Source: Defluviitaleaceae bacterium
GTDB lineage: Bacteria > Bacillota > Clostridia > Lachnospirales > WQUN01
DNA length: 64,000 nucleotides
Direction of reading: 5' to 3'
Assembly: GCA_009780185.1 (NCBI GenBank)
Contig: WRAN01000015.1
Coordinates: 1-64,000 of the forward strand
The translations under genes and the position numbers were made by a program. The first letter of the stretch is position 1, and each line of letters opens with the position of its first letter. Below are positions 59,837 to 64,000 of the stretch, in pieces. Below the pieces are notes generated by a model. That model did no database searches. It was not told where the DNA came from and was given only the letters and a program-made list of their open reading frames with translations.

Positions 59837-61603
59837 TTACTTGGAATAAATATTTTCGAACCAGTCGTCGCAGGGTGGCAGTGGGCGTACTGGTTGTACA
59901 TATGATTTGTCGTTTTCGGTTATGACTACTTGGTTATTGTGGATATCTGAGGGCTGGGGCTGGTCTTTTACTAAGGCACTGCCTCGGCTGCCTATTTCAT
60001 TTGCTGCGTATATCATGGCGGATAGGGCTGCTATTTGTGTGGTTAGAGTGTCGTGGAAGGTGAATAGATTAAGGAGTTCGTTTTCGGATGCTATGGTTAT
60101 TTCTTTGAAGAAGTTTTCTTTTAGCTGGATTAGTTCCTCGAAAAGGGATGCCATTTCTTTTGGGTCTCTTATATAAGCGGCGTGTCGGCTCATACGGGCT
60201 TGGATTTCTTGGCGTTTGGTGCTTAGGTTGGATTGATTGCTGTATGTGATTGTTGGGGTGTCGAAGTCTGGGGTGGGTTTTGCTGCTTCGGGCTTTTTTT
60301 GTGCTATATGCTCGGCGGCCCGCATTGCTCCTACCTGGGTGTCGTTTAGGGCGCTGCCGCCTGGGCGGTATACACCGAAGGTTCCGGCGGCTTCGCCTAT
60401 TACGTATAGGCCTTTTATATTGCTTTCCCAGTTTATATCTACTGCAATGCCACCATTGCAGTGTTGGGCGCATACGGCAACTTTTAGAGGCTCGTTGTAT
60501 AGGTCTATGCCGTTGGCTTTGTATAGAGCTATAGCTTTTGGGTTCATTTTTTCTAGGCGCTGTATTGGGGTGCCGAATAGGGCGTTGGATTTTTCTAGGT
60601 AAATGTAGGTTTCTGGGGATAGGCGGTTGTAGTCTAGGCCTGTGGGGTTTTGCCTAAAGTCCATGTATACTGTGCGGCCCTGTTCGTTTTCTTTGGCTAC
60701 TATTAGGTCTATCTGGGATGAGCCGTCTATCTTTTTTATGTCGAAGGGCCATTGATAGCCTTTTAGGAACACATTGTCTAGGGCCTTTGTGGGGTCGGTA
60801 TAGTAGTGGGGTAGAAACTCGCGCTCGTTTCCTTGGGAGTCTATGGAGATGTATTTGGGTAGGACTTGTTGGTAGGTGCCTGATACATTCCAGGGGAAGT
60901 CTATGCTGGCTAAGCCGTATTGCCATTCTTGTAGGTTACAGGCTTGGGCTCCGGCGTTTAGGGCTAGGCCTGTGGCGCCGGTTTGGCTTTTGGGGAAGAC
61001 AGTGTTGGCGTAGATGCCGGCTGGGCCTCCTGTGGCCATTATTATGTTTTGGGCTTGGAGGGTTTTGTAGCCGGCTGGGCCTAATGCTACTAAGCCCGTG
61101 ATTCTGCCTTTATGGGTTAGCAGCTTTATTACACGGTATCCGTCTAGGATTTCTATGCCCTTTCTTATTACTTCTTTTTCTAGGGCTTGAGTCATGAATT
61201 TTGAGGTTAGTGGGCCGCAGGATGTTGCCCTTTGTTTTGGGTCGTGGTCGGTTTTGTATCCTACATATGCTCCGTATTGGTTGGTTGGGAATGGAAGGCC
61301 TAGACGTACCAGTTTCATGAAGGCTTTTGTGGAGCAGGCAGCCTGAACCATGGCTGTATCCCCATGCATACTACCCCCTTGGAATAGAGTGCTTGCCATG
61401 TCGCAGACAGAGTCTGGCTCGTCTCCGGCTAGGGTTAGCTTATAGTAGGTTTGCTTGTCGCTGCCTGTGTTGCGGGAAGTACCCATGTTTATGCCTTCTG
61501 TGATTAGGGCTATGTCTTGTACACCTAGGTCGTATAGCCAGTCGGCTGCATTGAAGCCTGCTGCGCCGCTGCCTATTACTAGGGTGTGGTATTGGCTTTT
61601 CAT
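59837..61603 (-). CDS. FAD-dependent fumarate-reductase-like flavoprotein
   Basis: 588 residues. The FAD-binding Rossmann motif IGSGAAGFNAADW at 10-22, RATSCGPLTSKFM, ATGGPAG, a substrate loop with CAQHCNGGIAVDINW, and EAAGTFGVYRPGGSALNDTQ, as in succinate dehydrogenase/fumarate reductase flavoproteins and relatives that reduce other C=C bonds. The true substrate is unknown. I chose the ATG at 61603; the longer frame to 61693 adds residues unrelated to the fold. It overlaps the OYE-type gene by four bases (ATGA), so both are coupled. Confidence 0.88.
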   Translation of the reverse strand: MKSQYHTLVIGSGAAGFNAADWLYDLGVQDIALITEGINMGTSRNTGSDKQTYYKLTLAGDEPDSVCDMASTLFQGGSMHGDTAMVQAACSTKAFMKLVRLGLPFPTNQYGAYVGYKTDHDPKQRATSCGPLTSKFMTQALEKEVIRKGIEILDGYRVIKLLTHKGRITGLVALGPAGYKTLQAQNIIMATGGPAGIYANTVFPKSQTGATGLALNAGAQACNLQEWQYGLASIDFPWNVSGTYQQVLPKYISIDSQGNEREFLPHYYTDPTKALDNVFLKGYQWPFDIKKIDGSSQIDLIVAKENEQGRTVYMDFRQNPTGLDYNRLSPETYIYLEKSNALFGTPIQRLEKMNPKAIALYKANGIDLYNEPLKVAVCAQHCNGGIAVDINWESNIKGLYVIGEAAGTFGVYRPGGSALNDTQVGAMRAAEHIAQKKPEAAKPTPDFDTPTITYSNQSNLSTKRQEIQARMSRHAAYIRDPKEMASLFEELIQLKENFFKEITIASENELLNLFTFHDTLTTQIAALSAMIYAANEIGSRGSALVKDQPQPSDIHNNQVVITENDKSYVQPVRPLPPCDDWFENIYSK

Positions 61604-62916
61604 TGGTATGTCTCCTTGTATAGCTGTAGGTACGCTTCTTGGTCGCGTACTACACAGCCGCAGGTGCCTGCGTCCCGTTTTAGCATACTGCACTTGCTAC
61701 AGGAGATGCAGACTTTTTGGCGGTCTAGTTCGCCATTTTTTATTATGTCATTTGCGTATTCTGGGTAGGCTATGAATTGACGGCCATAACCTATCATGGC
61801 GGCTCCGCCTGTTTTTAATATCCATGCGGCTACTTGGGGGGAGAATTGGCGTAGCCAGCTATAGCCTACTCCTACAAATTTCCCTTCTGGTACGGCTTTT
61901 TGCATTTCTCTGGTGTAGTGGATTAGCCTGTATACACCTTCTAGTGGGGCTTCGTCTGGGTAGTAGGCACCTAGGTCATAGGGGCGGTTTATATGGGGGA
62001 TATAGTATGGGTTGCCCATGGTTATATTGATTAGGGTTACGTTTCGCTTTACTAATTCTTTGGCTAGTTTTATCGGCTCGGTTAGGTCTACTTTTTTGTA
62101 GTCTTCGGAGTCTTGGCCCCAGCCCTTGGATATGGGCATCGCATCGTATAGGTTTAGACGGGAGGCTATTATGAAGCTTGGGTCTGGGATGGCTTCTCTT
62201 ACTTTATCTATGATTGTCAGCATTAGGGCGCTGCGGTTTTCGAAGATGCCGCCGTATTTTCCTTCACGGTCGAAGCAAGATAGTAGTTCGTGTAGTAGAT
62301 AGCCGTGGCAGGCTTTTATATCTACGCCGTGGAATCCCGCTTCTTTTACTAATAGAGCGGCTTTTACAAAGTCGTCTATTAGGCTATCCAGATAATTGTC
62401 GGTAATTAATTCGTGATCTGGTGCGATTTTAAGCCGTTCATCTAGTTCTGGTTTGTGGCTGGCTATCATTGGGGCAGATGGGCCGTCTGGCTTGCTATAT
62501 CTTCCGCTATGGTTTAGTTGAACTATGGTTATGGGGTTGCCGTGTTTGTAGATGCGGTTGGCTAGATATTTAAAGCCCGGTAGGGATTTTTCATTGATAA
62601 ACAGTTGGCGTTTGTTGGAGCGGCCTTCATGGTTTACGCTTACGGATTCTAACCAGATAAGACCTGAGCCTCCTGCGGCAGCGCGTTCGTATTTTCTGAA
62701 GGTTAGGTAGCTTGGGCCGCCTAGGTCGTCTGAGTCGCCTCCTTCCATAGGGTGGGCTACTAGGGCATTGGGGGCGGTGTGGATGCCTAGGCGTACTGGA
62801 TTCGATAAGATACTTAAATCTTCATCGCAGCCTAAGTCTAGGCCTAGGGCATCAATGTCTGTTTGAAGTTCTTTCAATGACTTGTAATTGAATTTGCTGT
62901 GCTTTCCTTTTTCCAT
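61600..62916 (-). CDS. NADH:flavin oxidoreductase, OYE/2,4-dienoyl-CoA-reductase-like with Fe-S site
   Basis: 438 residues. FMN-binding TIM-barrel marks: ILSNPVRLGIHTAPNALVAHPMEG in outline, IVQLNHSGRYS, KACHGYLLHELLSCF, and IASRLNLYDAM. A C-terminal cysteine set, CISCSKCSML with CGC about ten residues on (about 402-421), fits a 4Fe-4S cluster. The final FAD/NAD domain of dienoyl-CoA reductases is missing; the coupled flavoprotein may take its role. ATG 62916 follows GGAGGG. Confidence 0.88.
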   Translation of the reverse strand: MEKGKHSKFNYKSLKELQTDIDALGLDLGCDEDLSILSNPVRLGIHTAPNALVAHPMEGGDSDDLGGPSYLTFRKYERAAAGGSGLIWLESVSVNHEGRSNKRQLFINEKSLPGFKYLANRIYKHGNPITIVQLNHSGRYSKPDGPSAPMIASHKPELDERLKIAPDHELITDNYLDSLIDDFVKAALLVKEAGFHGVDIKACHGYLLHELLSCFDREGKYGGIFENRSALMLTIIDKVREAIPDPSFIIASRLNLYDAMPISKGWGQDSEDYKKVDLTEPIKLAKELVKRNVTLINITMGNPYYIPHINRPYDLGAYYPDEAPLEGVYRLIHYTREMQKAVPEGKFVGVGYSWLRQFSPQVAAWILKTGGAAMIGYGRQFIAYPEYANDIIKNGELDRQKVCISCSKCSMLKRDAGTCGCVVRDQEAYLQLYKETYQ

Positions 62917-62993
62917 GCAGCATATCCCTCCTTTGTTTTCATGACTATAACATACAAATGAGATATAATGCACATTGATTGGAGGGATTTGGA

Positions 62994-64000
62994 ATGAGAA
63001 AACCACTACGGACATTATTGGTTGGAGCCGGGGGATATGGGGTCAATTATGTAGAATACTTCCTCGGTGGAGAGTTTGATGGGGAGCTTGAATTGGTGGG
63101 CATTGCAGACCCTTATGCATCGGCCTCCCCTTGTTATGATAGGTTTAATGGCATTGTGCCTGTTTTTGATAGCATGGAGGATTTTTTTGCGGCCCACTCC
63201 GCGGATTTTACCATTGTATGTACGCCTATTCATTTGCATTATGGGCATTGTAAAACCGCATTAGAGAATAATTCTCATGTGATATGCGAAAAGCCTTTTG
63301 TACCATCAATGGATGCAATGGAGAGCCTAGAGGCTTTGCGGGAGGATAAAGTACTTGCGGTAGGATTTCAGTGGTGCTATTCCGAGGTGATGCAGGATTT
63401 GAAAAAGCGAATTATTGCCGGGGAATTTGGCACGGCTTTGAGTATGAGAAGCTATATAAGCTGGCCTAGAGGATGGAAGTATTATAATAGGGGGACTAGC
63501 TGGGCCGGGAAGATTAAATCGGCTCAGGGTGATCTTATTTATGATTCCATTTTATCAAATGCTACAGCCCATTATATCCAGAACATGCTTTTCCTTTTGG
63601 GAGACAGTGTGGAAGAATGTGCTGATATAAATCATATCAAGGCGGAATGTTACCGTGCCAATGATATCGAATCCTTTGATACTATTGTCTTAAAGGGTAA
63701 AGTAAAGGACGCGGATGTTTACTTTAGCGCGTCCCACGCAACCAATTACCTAGTTCAGCCTGTTACAGAGTATGTATTTGAAAACGCTCGGATTTGGATT
63801 AACGTAACAGCTCAGGATCATGTATGCACCGTACATCATAAAAACGGCTCAATAGAAAATCTCGGCTCTGCTCTCGGAAATGGGCTAAAGAACCGTATAC
63901 GAGATGTGGCAAAACGTATTTGCGGTGAAGACAAAGTCATATGTACCGCCCCCATGACAGGGGCTTTTACCGCTTTAGTTGATTGGGTGTTTATCAATGT
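62994..64000 (+). CDS. Gfo/Idh/MocA-family oxidoreductase (partial, runs off the window)
   Basis: At least 335 residues. The NAD(P)-binding start is LLVGAGGYGVNY (8-19), then IADPYASAS, CTPIHLHYGHC and VICEKPF, the family signature EKP with a usable active-site lysine. The domain after 120 is the usual beta-sheet half. GGAGGG precedes the ATG. Divergent from the OYE gene across 77 bases, so a shared regulatory region and a joint sugar or cyclitol pathway are likely. The C-terminus lies outside. Confidence 0.93.
   Translation, partial: MRKPLRTLLVGAGGYGVNYVEYFLGGEFDGELELVGIADPYASASPCYDRFNGIVPVFDSMEDFFAAHSADFTIVCTPIHLHYGHCKTALENNSHVICEKPFVPSMDAMESLEALREDKVLAVGFQWCYSEVMQDLKKRIIAGEFGTALSMRSYISWPRGWKYYNRGTSWAGKIKSAQGDLIYDSILSNATAHYIQNMLFLLGDSVEECADINHIKAECYRANDIESFDTIVLKGKVKDADVYFSASHATNYLVQPVTEYVFENARIWINVTAQDHVCTVHHKNGSIENLGSALGNGLKNRIRDVAKRICGEDKVICTAPMTGAFTALVDWVFIN

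Overview
The window looks like the chromosome of a spore-forming, Gram-positive anaerobe of the class Clostridia. Evidence: a spoIVFA/spoIVFB-type pair, a sortase-type LPMTG cell-wall anchor, the glgC-glgD pair, an EFR1-type flavodoxin/ferredoxin, several TTG and GTG starts with strong AGGAGG sites, and sigma-A promoters with short stem-loop terminators. TGA is an ordinary stop (hflX, vanW, the FHA gene and pepP all end with it). The species cannot be named from the sequence.

Layout. 0-5.5 kb: end of an unknown gene, then a secreted bacterial alpha-2-macroglobulin gene cut by one in-frame TGA. 5.6-11.1 kb: translation and RNA genes (hflX with a JAMM-like N-terminal extension, a DEAD-box helicase, typA). 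11.3-22.3 kb: one 3690-codon surface protein with a signal segment, a Tyr/Asp/His-rich stretch, seven long beta-helix modules and an LPMTG anchor. 22.5-29.1 kb: an NlpC/P60 wall hydrolase, a DUF368 membrane protein, a VanW lipoprotein, a DJ-1/PfpI protein and uvrA. 29.1-32.8 kb: an AT-rich accessory patch with small membrane proteins, a duplicated mosaic of pieces of neighbouring genes, an NPCBM-like coiled-coil protein and a VapBC toxin-antitoxin pair. 32.8-37.8 kb: glycogen genes glgC-glgD, murC, a non-coding cluster of DnaA-box-like sites, tRNA-Glu and rnhA. 37.8-44.7 kb: ispD, a secreted unknown, the spoIVFA-like/spoIVFB locus, a DUF3006/metallo-beta-lactamase pair, a PfkB-family kinase and pncB. 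44.8-51 kb: an amidohydrolase of the MTA/SAH deaminase type, an FHA protein, an ABC exporter, an ArsR regulator and cysK-cysE. 51-56.5 kb: a second metallo-beta-lactamase, pepP, zapA, a secreted CAP protein, a lone JetD/TIGR02679-like protein, and tRNA-Thr and tRNA-Gln. 56.5-64 kb: a MarR-DUF6544 operon with a clear double operator, an L,D-transpeptidase, an EFR1 protein, and a catabolic-looking cluster (fumarate-reductase-like flavoprotein, OYE-type Fe-S flavoenzyme, divergent Gfo/Idh/MocA oxidoreductase cut by the window end).

Most notable signals. (1) The spoIVFA-like gene is split over two overlapping frames, with an A AAC CCT heptamer directly followed by a perfect 12-bp hairpin. This is a candidate programmed -1 frameshift. 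(2) A DnaA-box cluster lies between murC and tRNA-Glu with no dnaA nearby. (3) A JetD-like protein stands alone without the other Wadjet genes. (4) The giant modular surface protein carries a segment with about 28% tyrosine. (5) Pieces of glgD, a membrane-protein gene and the uvrA leader are re-joined at 30.4-30.9 kb. (6) Two genes share a leader carrying a strong ribosome-binding site on a two-codon start-stop ORF. All functional statements rest on reading motifs and context; no database search was run.
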